Below, piece by piece: positions 29,446 to 38,645 of a stretch of DNA of 64,000 nt. The notes under the pieces are model-generated. The model was not told the origin of the DNA. It was given only the letters and a program-made list of their open reading frames with translations, and did no database searches. Location: NCBI RefSeq assembly GCF_003130795.1, contig NZ_CP029356.1, forward strand, positions 518,501 through 582,500, written 5' to 3'. Source of the DNA: Azospirillum thermophilum. Its GTDB lineage: Bacteria; Pseudomonadota; Alphaproteobacteria; Azospirillales; Azospirillaceae. The translations under genes were made by a program, and so were the position numbers. How positions within the stretch are numbered: the stretch's first letter is position 1; the number at the start of each line of letters is the position of its first letter.

Positions 29446-29895
29446 ATGACGGAAGTCCGCTTCTATCACCTCCAGCGGCGCACGCTCGAACAGGCGTTGC
29501 CGAAGATCCTGGAGAAGGTGGTCGAGCGCGGCTGGCGGGCGGTCGTGCTCGCCGCCTCGCCGGAGCGGGTGGACGCGCTGAACCAGCATCTGTGGACCTA
29601 CGACCCCGCCTCCTTCCTGCCGCACGGCGCCGCACGGGACGGCTTCGCGGACAAGCAGCCGATCTGGCTGACCGCGGAGGACGAGAACCCGAACGGTGCC
29701 GGCGTGCTGGTCCAGGTGGATGGGGTGATGAGCGAGCGGGCCGCCACCTACGACCTCGTCTGCGACATCTTCGATGGCAACGACGAGGAGGCGGTACTGG
29801 CCGCCCGCGACCGCTGGAAGGCCTTCAAGGCCGCCGGCCACGCCCTGACCTACTGGCAGCAGACGGACCGTGGCGGCTGGGAGAAGAAAGCCTGA
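29446..29895 (+). CDS. holC: DNA polymerase III chi subunit
   Basis: A 149-residue protein of the HolC family, part of the clamp-loader complex that links DNA polymerase III to single-strand binding protein. The N-terminus EVRFYHLQRRTLEQALPKI and the segment LNQHLWTYDPASFLPHG are family hallmarks. Its place after pepA supports the call. The C-terminal stretch HALTYWQQTDRGGWEKKA is also typical. Confidence 0.93.
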   Translation: MTEVRFYHLQRRTLEQALPKILEKVVERGWRAVVLAASPERVDALNQHLWTYDPASFLPHGAARDGFADKQPIWLTAEDENPNGAGVLVQVDGVMSERAATYDLVCDIFDGNDEEAVLAARDRWKAFKAAGHALTYWQQTDRGGWEKKA

Positions 29896-30049
29896 TGCCG
29901 GATTTCGGCAAAACCAATATATTTATTGCTTTTCCGACCGCTTCCGGCAACCCTTCGGACCATAAGCATTCGGCGCGGCGGCCTTCGCCTGCCGCCCGAC
30001 GCCGAACCGGGCCGACCGGCCGTTCGACCGACGCGGAGGCTGCCCGCCC

Positions 30050-31261
30050 ATGATCCGGAGCCATATGGACCCCGAGCTCGCCCGTCAGGTTCGGGAGGCC
30101 GCCATCCTGATCGTGGACGACAACGCCTCCAACGTCGAACTGCTGCGGGAGATCCTGACCCATGACGGTTACGAACGGGTCCGGGGGGAGACCGATCCGC
30201 GGCTGGTCCCCGACCTGTGCCGGGCCGAGCCGTTCGACCTCCTGTTGATCGACATCCGCATGCCGCACATGAGCGGGTTCGAGCTGATGGAGCGGCTGAA
30301 GCCGGTCTTCGGCGGCGATCACGTGCCGGTCCTGGTGCTGACGGCGCAGACCGACCAGGAGACGCGGCGGCGCTCGCTGGAATCGGGAGCGGTCGATTTC
30401 CTGACCAAGCCCTTCGTGGCGTGGGAGCTGCTGCACCGCGTGCGCAACATGGTGGAGATCCGCATGCTCCACCGCCGGACGGCCGAGCAGAACCGCGACC
30501 TGGAGCGCCGGGTGCAGGAGCGCACGGTGGAGCTGACGCAGGCGCTGGCCTCGGCCCAGCAGGCCGACCGGGCGAAGCTGGACTTCCTGGCGGTGATGAG
30601 CCACGAGCTGCGCACGCCGCTGAACTCCATCATCGGCTTCGCCGACGTGCTGGCCTCGGAGTCGCTGGGCAGGCTCGGCCATCCCGACTACATGGAATAC
30701 GTCAAGCTGATCGAGGAGAGCGGCAAGGCGCTGCTCGCCATGGTCAACAACATCCTGGACTACACCCGCGGTTCCTCCGGCGCGATCGAGCTGGTGGAGT
30801 CGGAGGTGAACCTGCCGCACCTGCTGCAGACCTCCGCCGACATGCTGTCCCACAAGGTGCGGGCGAAGCGGCTGGCCGTGGAGATCGCCGAGAGCGAGCC
30901 GTTCCGCATCCGGGCGGACCACAGGCGCCTGCGCGAGATGATCCTGAACGTGCTGGACAACGCGGTGAAGTTCACCCCCTCCGGCGGGCGGGTCGCCGCC
31001 CGGGTCGAACGACGGCCGGACGGCATAGCGGTGGTGGTCAGCGACAACGGCCCGGGCATCCCGCCGGCGCAGATGGAGCGGATCTTCAATCCCTTCAACA
31101 TGGCGGAGCGCACGCTGGTGCGCCACCACGAGGGCATCGGGCTCGGCCTGCCGATCGTGCGCCGCTTTGCCGAACTGCATGGCGGCAGCGTTGTTCTGGA
31201 CAGCGAACCCGGCCGCGGCACCACCGTGACCATCCTGCTTCCGGTGGCCCGGCTGGTTTGA
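30050..31261 (+). CDS. hybrid response regulator / sensor histidine kinase
   Basis: A 403-residue cytoplasmic protein with domain order receiver, coiled coil, HisKA, HATPase. The receiver has the acidic pair Asp23/Asp24, the phosphoacceptor Asp68 (LLLIDIRMP) and Lys120. A short coiled coil (about residues 140-175) leads to the dimerisation helix with His185 in SHELRTPLNS. N, G1 and G2 boxes follow (NVLDNAVKF, SDNGPGIP, GIGLGLPIV). With no transmembrane segment or sensor domain, its input is probably phosphorylation of its own receiver. It is a lone gene; partner and target are unknown. Confidence 0.9.
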   Translation: MIRSHMDPELARQVREAAILIVDDNASNVELLREILTHDGYERVRGETDPRLVPDLCRAEPFDLLLIDIRMPHMSGFELMERLKPVFGGDHVPVLVLTAQTDQETRRRSLESGAVDFLTKPFVAWELLHRVRNMVEIRMLHRRTAEQNRDLERRVQERTVELTQALASAQQADRAKLDFLAVMSHELRTPLNSIIGFADVLASESLGRLGHPDYMEYVKLIEESGKALLAMVNNILDYTRGSSGAIELVESEVNLPHLLQTSADMLSHKVRAKRLAVEIAESEPFRIRADHRRLREMILNVLDNAVKFTPSGGRVAARVERRPDGIAVVVSDNGPGIPPAQMERIFNPFNMAERTLVRHHEGIGLGLPIVRRFAELHGGSVVLDSEPGRGTTVTILLPVARLV

Positions 31262-31289
31262 GGCCGCCGCCGGCCGGCGGGAACTGGCG

Positions 31290-32057
31290 TCAGTGGAAGG
31301 TGAAGGTCTCCGGCCGGGAGCCGAGGCGGGCGACGAGGCCGCCGCCGGTGGGGATCGGCGTCCAGGCGTCGCGCTGGGCGTCCACCGGCTCCGACACCAC
31401 GATCAGCCCGCTGTCGCCGAGGCGCCAGTAGAGGCTGGGCGGCTTGCCGTCCGACGCCCAGCGCACCGCCCACACCCGTTCGCCGTCGGTCCAGGTGGCG
31501 GTGAAGCGCAGGGGCGCCGTGGCGCCGGTCGCCTCCATCTCCCGTTCGATCTGTGCCAGGACGCTGCGGAAGGCGCGGACCGAATCCTGCTCCATTCCCT
31601 GGCCCAGCGCGGCAAGGAAGATCGCCTCGCTGTCGGTGGTGCCGGTGCGGGCGGGATAGAGCTCGTCGGGGATCATCGCCTCGATCCGGCGGCGCAGCCG
31701 CGTCCAGTCGCCGACCTGGCCGTTGTGCATGAAGAGGAAGCGCCCGGCCTTGAAGGGATGGCAGTTGGCCCGGCTGACCGCCGTGCCCGTCGCCGCCCGC
31801 ACATGGGCGAAGAACAGGTGCGAGCGGACATGGCTGCAGATCGACAGCAGGTTCTCGTCCGACCAGGCGGGGCGGATCTCGCAATAGCGCCCCGGCTCGG
31901 TCCGCTCGCTGTACCAGCCGACGCCGAAACCGTCGCCGTTGGTTTCGGTCTTGGCCTCCGACGCGTGCATCGACTGCTCGATCAGCGAATGGCAGGGCGT
32001 GCAGACCAGGGTTTCGAGGTAGACGGGCTCACCGCAATACGCAAGGAAGCGACACAT
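31290..32057 (-). CDS. class II glutamine amidotransferase-like protein (YafJ/EgtC type)
   Basis: A 255-residue N-terminal-nucleophile enzyme. The catalytic Cys2 is exposed after Met removal (MCRFLAYCG), and the glutamine-binding pieces NGDGFGVGWYS, HVRAAT and FMHNGQVGDW are all recognisable. Members include putative gamma-glutamyl amidases and EgtC, but no ergothioneine gene is nearby. It converges with the histidine kinase, with a small GC hairpin (CCGCC-ggcc-GGCGG) in the 28 bases between. Confidence 0.85.
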   Translation of the reverse strand: MCRFLAYCGEPVYLETLVCTPCHSLIEQSMHASEAKTETNGDGFGVGWYSERTEPGRYCEIRPAWSDENLLSICSHVRSHLFFAHVRAATGTAVSRANCHPFKAGRFLFMHNGQVGDWTRLRRRIEAMIPDELYPARTGTTDSEAIFLAALGQGMEQDSVRAFRSVLAQIEREMEATGATAPLRFTATWTDGERVWAVRWASDGKPPSLYWRLGDSGLIVVSEPVDAQRDAWTPIPTGGGLVARLGSRPETFTFH

Positions 32058-32161
32058 TGCCTGTCGGTCGATGGGGCAGGGAGGCTGCCAGTGTGGCGGC
32101 GCAACGTCCGGCGGTGAAGGGGGAATTTCATGAATTCGTCATCATGATCCGCCCGTCGCCG

Positions 32162-32590
32162 TCACTCCTCCTCCGCAAGCTGCGCGTCGTAGAGGGCGCG
32201 GGAGGCCCGGATGGCGCCGTGATTCTCGTCGGCCCACTGGACGAGATGACGGATCGGCCCCATCAGCGACGCGCCCAGCGGGGTCAGCCGGTACTCGACG
32301 CTCGGCGGCTGGGTGGGGAAGACGTGGCGGCTGATCAGGCCGTTGCGCTGCAGGTCGCGCAGCGTCTGGGTGAGCATCCGCTGCGAGATGTCCGGCACGG
32401 CGCGGCGCAGCTCGCCGAAGCGGTGGGGCCGGTCGGACAGGGTGATCAGCAGCAGAGTGCTCCACTTGTCGCCGATCTGGTCGAGCACGTCGCGCACCGG
32501 GCAGGCGGCGAGCCCGCAATCCTGCTGTTTCCACTCCCGCATCTTCCGCGACAGGTCGGGGGAGGGCGTTCCGCTTGCGCTGCCGTCCAT
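32162..32590 (-). CDS. HxlR-family transcriptional regulator
   Basis: A 142-residue winged-helix regulator. The family pattern is intact: CPVRDVLDQIGDKWSTLLL, FGELRRAVPDISQRMLTQTL (recognition helix) and VEYRLTPLG (wing). One or both Cys near the N-terminus (CGLAACPV) could sense quinones or electrophiles, as in YodB/QorR. The ATG at MDGSAS was chosen for GGGAA upstream. It is divergent from a quinone oxidoreductase gene, the same arrangement as E. coli ytfH-ytfG, so it very likely regulates that gene. Confidence 0.9.
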   Translation of the reverse strand: MDGSASGTPSPDLSRKMREWKQQDCGLAACPVRDVLDQIGDKWSTLLLITLSDRPHRFGELRRAVPDISQRMLTQTLRDLQRNGLISRHVFPTQPPSVEYRLTPLGASLMGPIRHLVQWADENHGAIRASRALYDAQLAEEE

Positions 32591-32634
32591 GCTGCCGGTT
32601 CCCTTCAGGTGACCATCTCCCAAAAACATGCCTT

Positions 32635-32667
32635 CTTTACCGCGCGCTGTCGATCTCTATCGTAAAG
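32635..32667. promoter_or_regulatory. candidate HxlR operator in the divergent promoter
   Basis: Inverted arms CTTTAC and GTAAAG are separated by 21 bases, centred between the HxlR gene and the quinone oxidoreductase gene in a locally AT-richer stretch. HxlR regulators bind such two-fold symmetric sites as dimers. The arms are short, so chance is not excluded. Confidence 0.35.
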
Positions 32668-32712
32668 CAACTCTCATTCAGAGACCTGCTTTCACGAAAA
32701 GGAACCCAAGCG

Positions 32713-33624
32713 ATGTCGACCCCGAGCTTCCCGACCCTGCTGGTCACCGGCGCCTCCGGCCATCTCGGCCAGCGGGTGCTGCATCATCTGCTGGAGACGC
32801 TGAAGGTTCCGGCGGAGCGGATCGTCGCCACCACGCGCAACCCCGACAGGCTGGCCTCCCTGGCGGCCCGCGGCGTGACGGTGCGGGCCGCCGATTTCGA
32901 CGACCGGGCCTCGCTCGCCGCGGCCTTCCGGGGTGTCGACCGGCTGTTGCTGATCAGCACCGATGTGCTCGACCGGCCGGGCCATCGGCTGGCGCAGCAC
33001 AAGGCGGCGGTGGAGGCCGCGGCGCAGGCCGGGGTCGGCCATGTCGTCTACACCTCCATGCCCGGCCCGCAGACCTCCGCCGTGCTGTTCGCGCCGGACC
33101 ATGCGGGGACCGAGGCGGCGCTGGCTGCCAGCGGTCTGCCGGGCTGGACCGTGCTGCGCAACCACTGGTACTTCGAGAACATCTTCCACGCCTTGCCGTC
33201 GATCCTCGCCACCGGGCAGTGGTACGCCGCGACCGGCAACGGGGGGCTCGCCCACATCGCGCGGGACGATCTGGCGCTGGCCGCCGCGACGGCGCTCGCC
33301 GGCAAGACCGAGGGCAAGACGGTCCTGACGTTGAGCGGCGCCCGCGCCTACACCACCGCGGAACTGGCGGACCTGATCGGCCAGACCGCCGGAAGGCCGA
33401 TCCAGGTGATCCAGGTGCCGGTCGAGGGGCTGGTTCAGGGCATGCTGGGCGCCGGCCTGCCGGAACCGGTGGCGCGCGTCTTCGCCTCCTTCGACGAGAA
33501 CACCGCCAAGGGCGGCTTCGGCGAGGTGACGGGTGACTTCAAGGCGCTGACCGGGCGCGACCCGCAGCCCTTCGAGGCGTGGCTGGAGGCGCACAGGATC
33601 GAGATCGCCAGCCTCGCCAAGTGA
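32713..33624 (+). CDS. NAD(P)H:quinone oxidoreductase, QorB/NmrA type
   Basis: A 303-residue atypical short-chain dehydrogenase. The nucleotide-binding motif is TGASGHLG (Gly13 to Gly19), and TTRNPDRL after the second strand suits NADPH. VVYTSMPGPQT and VLRNHWYFENI match the NmrA/QorB subgroup, which lacks the canonical Tyr-X3-Lys of classical SDRs. It is divergent from an HxlR regulator, which suggests induction by quinones or related electrophiles. A ribosome site (AAAAGGAA) precedes the ATG. Confidence 0.88.
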   Translation: MSTPSFPTLLVTGASGHLGQRVLHHLLETLKVPAERIVATTRNPDRLASLAARGVTVRAADFDDRASLAAAFRGVDRLLLISTDVLDRPGHRLAQHKAAVEAAAQAGVGHVVYTSMPGPQTSAVLFAPDHAGTEAALAASGLPGWTVLRNHWYFENIFHALPSILATGQWYAATGNGGLAHIARDDLALAAATALAGKTEGKTVLTLSGARAYTTAELADLIGQTAGRPIQVIQVPVEGLVQGMLGAGLPEPVARVFASFDENTAKGGFGEVTGDFKALTGRDPQPFEAWLEAHRIEIASLAK

Positions 33625-33627
33625 CGG

Positions 33628-33990
33628 TCAGCCGCCCGACAGAGCGACGAGCGCGAGGGCGACGGCAGCGGGGAACGCCTGGATGACCAGGATTTTCCGG
33701 GATGCCGTCGCCGCTCCGAAGAGGCCGGCGGCGAGGACGCAGAGCAGGAAGAACAGCTTGACCTGCGTCCCCGCGGCGCCCAGCGACAGGCCCCAGAGCA
33801 GGCCGGCGGCCAGGAAGCCGTTGTACAGCCCCTGGTTGGCCGCGAGGACCCGCGTCTGACGCGCGAAGTCCGGGGTCAGCCCGAAGGCGCGCCGACCCGC
33901 GGGGCTGGTCCAGAGAAACATCTCCAGGACCAGAATATACAAGTGCAGCAGAGCGATCAGGGCGACCGCCCCGTCGGCGATGATCGGCAT
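33628..33990 (-). CDS. DUF1304 membrane protein
   Basis: A 120-residue inner-membrane protein with four hydrophobic helices. The family signature NQGLYNGFLAAGL is present, with LHLYILVLEMFLW in the first helix. Function of the family is unknown. It converges with the quinone oxidoreductase, only three bases separating the two stop codons, so they are not one transcript. Confidence 0.87.
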   Translation of the reverse strand: MPIIADGAVALIALLHLYILVLEMFLWTSPAGRRAFGLTPDFARQTRVLAANQGLYNGFLAAGLLWGLSLGAAGTQVKLFFLLCVLAAGLFGAATASRKILVIQAFPAAVALALVALSGG

Positions 33991-34123
33991 GAGGTCCTCC
34001 CCGTCGCGGCCCCGTCCGTTGGCCGGGCGGTTGTCCGTTGATCATACAGTATGCGTCAACAAACGTACCTATGGGGAAGGTCGCCGGCAAGCCCCTGCCT
34101 GCGCCGCTCGATCATTTGTCCGG

Positions 34124-34768
34124 TCAGGTCGGGCGGATGGTGCGGACGAGCAGGTCGAAGTCGCCGAACAGCCGGTTGGCACCGACCGGGCGGGCGCCCG
34201 CCCCCTCGCCGGCGACGAGTGCGGGGACGCCGGTCAGGCCGAAGCGGTGCATGAGGCCGGACGCGGCAGTCCGACGGGCCTCGTCGGCGGCGTGCAAGGG
34301 GGCATCCGGGGCGGCCAGCCGCCTTGCGGCCTCCACCAGTCCGCAGGCATGCAGCATGTCGCACAGGACCGCGGCGTCGGTGATGTCACGTCCCTCGACA
34401 TAGCGGACGGCCTGGATGGCGGCGAGCGCCTCCAGTTCACGGCCGGGTTCCGTCACCGCGACGGCGGCGAGGGTGAGGGTCGCCGGGCCGGAGTCGAAGG
34501 GCCGGCTGCGGTCGCCCAGCACCCGGTGCCGGTAGTCCTCGGTGAAGGGCTGGCCGGTCAGTCGCTCGATCCGCTGGTCGTTGGCCCAGGCATAGGCGGC
34601 GAATGCCTCGTCCATCGGCCGCGCCCCGTCGCCGGAAAACAGGCCGGTCGGGGATGGCACCAGTTCGACGCCCGGCAGGGCGGCCAGACGGCGGACGATG
34701 GCGGAGGCGCCGTAGCACCAGCCGCAGAGCGGATCGAAAAGATAGAACAGGCGCAGGCGGTCGGCCAT
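34124..34768 (-). CDS. DsbA-family thioredoxin-fold protein
   Basis: A 214-residue protein with the redox motif Cys15-Gly-Trp-Cys18 directly after the first strand (LFYLFDPLCGWCYG) and a helical insert typical of the DsbA/FrnE family. The cis-Pro loop is TGVPALVAGEG. There is no signal peptide, so a cytoplasmic protein related to FrnE or 2-hydroxychromene-2-carboxylate isomerases is likelier than a periplasmic DsbA. Neighbours give no hint of the substrate. Confidence 0.85.
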   Translation of the reverse strand: MADRLRLFYLFDPLCGWCYGASAIVRRLAALPGVELVPSPTGLFSGDGARPMDEAFAAYAWANDQRIERLTGQPFTEDYRHRVLGDRSRPFDSGPATLTLAAVAVTEPGRELEALAAIQAVRYVEGRDITDAAVLCDMLHACGLVEAARRLAAPDAPLHAADEARRTAASGLMHRFGLTGVPALVAGEGAGARPVGANRLFGDFDLLVRTIRPT

Positions 34769-34944
34769 CCGATGATCTCCTCAAGACGAGGCGAAGATAG
34801 GACGCCTGTGCCGCCGGCGTAAGAAGGCAGAATCCGGTGCGGTGGTTACCCGGAGGGAACCGCCGGCCGGTGGCCGGGCACCATCCGGTCGCAAGATCAG
34901 GGGACATGACCGGCACGTCCCCTGATGCTTGTGCTATTGCGCGT

Positions 34945-35012
34945 GCCTTACGCCCACTCAGCCCCTTACTCCCACTCGCCCCTTACTCCCACTCGCCCCT
35001 TACTCCCACTCG
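34945..35012. repeat. 17-bp tandem repeat across the end of guaA
   Basis: Three perfect head-to-tail copies of CCCCTTACTCCCACTCG and one degenerate copy (GCCTTACGCCCACTCAG). The innermost copy contains the guaA stop codon and its last two codons, so the array repeats the gene end outward into the intergenic region. Each copy carries another in-register GAG TGG GAG TAA on the minus strand but lies beyond the real stop, so the protein is unchanged. Replication slippage is the likely origin. Confidence 0.9.
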
Positions 35013-36565
35013 ATGGTCCCCGGCGGCTTCGAGGTGATGTCGTAGACGACGCGGTTGACACCGCGCACCTCGTTGACGATGCGGTTGGAGACGCGGGCGA
35101 GGAAGTCGTGGGGGAACTGGTACCAGTCCGCGGTCATGCCGTCGGTGGAGGTCACCGCGCGCAGTGCCAGGACATGGTCATAGGTGCGGCCGTCGCCCAT
35201 CACGCCGACGGTGCGCACCGGCAGCAGGACGGCGAAGGCCTGCCAGATCGCGTCGTAGAGGCCGGCCGCGCGGATCTCCTCCAAGTAGATCGAGTCGGCC
35301 TTGCGCAGGATGTCCAGCTTCTCCGGCGTGATCTCGCCGGGGACGCGGATGGCGAGGCCGGGGCCGGGGAAGGGGTGGCGGCGGATGAAGCTCTCCGGCA
35401 GGCCGAGCTCGCGGCCGAGCGCCCGCACCTCGTCCTTGAACAGCTCGCGCAACGGCTCCACCAGCTTCAGCTTCATGCGCTCCGGCAGGCCGCCGACATT
35501 GTGGTGCGACTTGATGGTGACCGAGGGACCGCCGGTGAAGGACACGCTCTCGATCACGTCGGGGTAGAGGGTGCCCTGGGCGAGGAACTGGGCGCCGCCG
35601 ACCTTGGCGCTCTCCTCGTCGAAGACGTCGATGAAGAGGCCGCCGATGATCTTGCGCTTCTTCTCGGGATCGGTGACGCCGGCCAGCTTGCCGAGGAACA
35701 GCTCCGACGCGTTCCGGTGGACCAGCGGGATGTTGTAGTGGTCGCGGAACAGCGTCACCACCTCCTCCGCCTCGCCGGCGCGCATCAGGCCGGTGTCGAC
35801 GAAGATGCAGGTGAGCTGGTCGCCGATCGCCTCATGGATCAGCACGGCGGCGACCGAGCTGTCGACGCCGCCGGACAGGCCGCAGATCACCTTGCCCGTG
35901 CCGACCTGGGCGCGGATCTTCTCGATCGCCTGCTGCTTGAACGCCGCCATCGTCCAGTCGCCCTTCAGCCCGGCGACGCGGTGGACGAAATTGGCGAGGA
36001 GCTGGGCGCCGTGCGGGGTGTGCACCACCTCCGGATGGAACTGCACGCCGTAGAACTGGCGGGAATCGTCGGCGATCACGGCGAAGGGCGCGCCCTCGCT
36101 GACCGCCACCGCGCGGAAGCCCTCGGGCAGGGCGGTGACGCGGTCGCCGTGGCTCATCCACACCTGCTCGCGGGCGCCGAGGTCCCACAGCCCGTCGAAC
36201 AGGGCGCAGGGCTCCTTCACCTCGATGAAGGCGCGGCCGAATTCGCGGTGGTCGGAGCCGGAGACGGCGCCGCCGAGCTGCTGGCACATGGTCTGCTGGC
36301 CGTAGCAGATGCCGAGCACCGGCACGCCCATGCCGAAGACCGATTCCGGCGCGCGCGGGCTGTTCTCTTCCGTGACGGAGGCCGGGCTGCCCGACAGGAT
36401 GATGGCCTTGGGGGCGTAATCGCGGATCCGCTCGTCGCTCATGCTGAAGGGATGGATCTCGCAATAGACGCCGGCCTCGCGGATGCGGCGGGCGATGAGC
36501 TGCGTGACCTGCGACCCGAAGTCGAGAATGAGGATGCGGTCGGCGGAAGAAACGGAGGAAGACAT
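35000..36565 (-). CDS. guaA: GMP synthase (glutamine-hydrolysing)
   Basis: A 521-residue enzyme that converts XMP to GMP using glutamine and ATP. The N-terminal class I amidotransferase has Cys87 (LGICYGQQ) and the His/Glu pair in GVQFHPEV. The synthetase P-loop is GLSGGVDSS. The C-terminal dimerisation domain ends KPPGTIEWE, the conserved last residues. Start ATG follows GGAGGA. Unlike some relatives it is not next to guaB. The stop codon is embedded in a tandem repeat. Confidence 0.97.
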   Translation of the reverse strand: MSSSVSSADRILILDFGSQVTQLIARRIREAGVYCEIHPFSMSDERIRDYAPKAIILSGSPASVTEENSPRAPESVFGMGVPVLGICYGQQTMCQQLGGAVSGSDHREFGRAFIEVKEPCALFDGLWDLGAREQVWMSHGDRVTALPEGFRAVAVSEGAPFAVIADDSRQFYGVQFHPEVVHTPHGAQLLANFVHRVAGLKGDWTMAAFKQQAIEKIRAQVGTGKVICGLSGGVDSSVAAVLIHEAIGDQLTCIFVDTGLMRAGEAEEVVTLFRDHYNIPLVHRNASELFLGKLAGVTDPEKKRKIIGGLFIDVFDEESAKVGGAQFLAQGTLYPDVIESVSFTGGPSVTIKSHHNVGGLPERMKLKLVEPLRELFKDEVRALGRELGLPESFIRRHPFPGPGLAIRVPGEITPEKLDILRKADSIYLEEIRAAGLYDAIWQAFAVLLPVRTVGVMGDGRTYDHVLALRAVTSTDGMTADWYQFPHDFLARVSNRIVNEVRGVNRVVYDITSKPPGTIEWE

Positions 36566-36600
36566 GGCGGACCCTGCTGCGGGACGATCAAGGCCCTTGA

Positions 36601-37158
36601 CTACCCCACCTCCGGCCCCGCGGACAAGCGTGCAAGCGGAGCCAGGTCGCGCCAGCCGTAGCCGATCTCGATGAGCTGCCGCCCGGCGAAGCGGATCGGA
36701 CGCTCCGCCATCCGGGTTCCGCCCAGCCGTTCGTAGAACCAGCGGGCCGGGTTGTCGCGCAGGCACCAGACCGCTGCGGACCGTGTTCCGGCCTCCAGCA
36801 GCCGTTCGGCCATCGCCCCCAGCAGCCGCCGGCCGATCCCCCGGCCCTGCGCCTCGTCCAGCAGGTAGAGCGCATAGAATTCGCCGGCCAGATCGGCGAC
36901 CGGGACGCGGTGCGCGCCATAGCTGGCGAAGCCGACCACCTCCGCCCCCATGGTGGCGACCAGCGCGCCGCGGCCGGGACCGCGGCTGCGGACGATCGCC
37001 TCCCAGCGGGCGGCGGCGGCGGACTCGGACAGGCCGACAAGGAAGGCGGCTGGGATCAGGCCTGGGTAGGTGGTCCGCCAGCTCCGCACATGGACGCGGG
37101 CGATGGCCGGGGCATCGCCGGGGCGGGCATCGCGGATCGTCACGCTGCTGTCCGTCAT
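36601..37158 (-). CDS. GNAT-family N-acetyltransferase
   Basis: A 185-residue acetyltransferase. The N-terminus [20 protein letters not shown] and the CoA-binding segment [20 protein letters not shown] are diagnostic, followed by [15 protein letters not shown] at MTDSSV was preferred over longer starts, which add no homology. It lies about 35 bases upstream of guaA on the same strand and may be cotranscribed, but no functional link to purines is evident. The acceptor is unknown. Confidence 0.87.
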   Translation of the reverse strand: MTDSSVTIRDARPGDAPAIARVHVRSWRTTYPGLIPAAFLVGLSESAAAARWEAIVRSRGPGRGALVATMGAEVVGFASYGAHRVPVADLAGEFYALYLLDEAQGRGIGRRLLGAMAERLLEAGTRSAAVWCLRDNPARWFYERLGGTRMAERPIRFAGRQLIEIGYGWRDLAPLARLSAGPEVG

Positions 37159-37387
37159 CGACCGTCTCCCGTCCGGATGGCTGGCGCCGCAACGGCGTCC
37201 ATAGGGAAGAGTTTGGGAGGTGCGGACGGGAAGTCCAGTCGCAAAGGCGGCATCGCCGCGGGCGGACCGGGGAAAAAGTCCCACCGGGTTGTGCGCCGCC
37301 GCGATTGGGCGTACACAGCCACGTCATGCCCGGGCTGGCCCGGAGTCCGTCACCGGTTGCAAGGAAGGCCGCCGCAAGGCCGACGCC

Positions 37388-38482
37388 ATGTATTCATCCC
37401 CCACGCTGTCCCGCTACATCGGCCGCCAGTTCGTCACTTGGTTCGTCCTGCTGCTGCTGATCCTGCTGTCGATCGTGCTGGTGCTCGACACGGTGGAGCT
37501 GCTGCGGCGGGCCGGCACGAAGCCGAACGTGACCTTCGGCCTGATCGTCGAGATGGCCTTCCTGAAGCTGCCGGAGATCGGGCAGCAGATGTTCCCGTTC
37601 GTCATCCTGTTCGCCGGCATGTTCACCTTCTGGCGGCTGACCCGCAGCGCCGAGCTGGTGGTGGCGCGCGCGGTCGGGGTGTCGGCCTGGCAGTTCCTGA
37701 CGCCGGTGCTGATCGCCGCGGCGTTGATCGGCGTGGTGAAGGTGACGCTGATCAATCCTGTGGGCGCGGTCTTCATCGCCAAGTACGACCAGCTTCAGGA
37801 CCGTTATCTGAAGCTGAAGTCCAGTTCCATGGCGATCTCGCGGTCGGGCCTGTGGCTGCGCCAGACCAACGAGAAGCAGCAGTTCTTCATCCACGCCGAC
37901 CTGGTGGACCCGCTGACCTTCCGGCTGGCGCAGGTCATCGTGTTCGAGTTCGACCCCGACCAGCGCTACCTCGGCCGCGTCGACGCGCCGGGCGCCGTGC
38001 TGAGCGAGAAGAAGTGGGTGCTGCAGAACGCCGTGCTGAACCGGCCGGGCAAGGATCCCGAGGCGCTGCCGACCTTCACCATTCCGACCGAGCTGGACAT
38101 GGCGACGATCGAGGAGAGCTTCTCCCCGCCGGAGACCATCTCCTTCTGGGAGTTGCCGCGCTTCATCCAGACGCTGGAGACCACCGGATTCCCGGCGATC
38201 CGCCACCGGCTGCACTACCAGTCGCTGCTGGCCCAGCCGCTGCTGTTCGTCGCCATGGTGCTGTTCGCCGCCGCCTTCTCGCTGCGCCTGCCCCGGCGTG
38301 GCGGCACGATGGCGATGGTGACCGGCGGCGTGCTGACCGGTTTCGTGCTGTTCGTCACCACCGACGTCATCCGCACCTTCGGCATGTCGGAGACCATCCC
38401 GGTCCTGATGGCGGCCTGGAGCCCGGCAGGCATCAGCCTGCTGCTGGGCACCGCCGCCCTGCTGCACCTGGAGGACGGCTGA
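37388..38482 (+). CDS. lptG: LPS export ABC transporter permease LptG
   Basis: A 364-residue inner-membrane protein of the LptF/LptG (YjgP/YjgQ) family. It partners LptF and the ATPase LptB to extract LPS. Three N-terminal helices, a periplasmic beta-jellyroll (about residues 120-270) and three C-terminal helices are visible. LptG rather than LptF is suggested by [12 protein letters not shown] at the N-terminus and its position before surA. Neither lptF upstream nor lptD downstream is present here, which is unusual. Confidence 0.85.
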   Translation: MYSSPTLSRYIGRQFVTWFVLLLLILLSIVLVLDTVELLRRAGTKPNVTFGLIVEMAFLKLPEIGQQMFPFVILFAGMFTFWRLTRSAELVVARAVGVSAWQFLTPVLIAAALIGVVKVTLINPVGAVFIAKYDQLQDRYLKLKSSSMAISRSGLWLRQTNEKQQFFIHADLVDPLTFRLAQVIVFEFDPDQRYLGRVDAPGAVLSEKKWVLQNAVLNRPGKDPEALPTFTIPTELDMATIEESFSPPETISFWELPRFIQTLETTGFPAIRHRLHYQSLLAQPLLFVAMVLFAAAFSLRLPRRGGTMAMVTGGVLTGFVLFVTTDVIRTFGMSETIPVLMAAWSPAGISLLLGTAALLHLEDG

Positions 38483-38645
38483 GACGATGGCCGGAAGGAC
38501 GGAACGGCGTGCCGCGCTGTCCCCGCAGGGCCGCGATGACAATCGCCGCCACAATTCGGCCGCGGGGGCGTGACATAGGATTCCGTTTACACGGGCACCG
38601 ACCCCGCCTTATGTAACGGCGATTTCTTCTGGGAGCTGGAGCACC

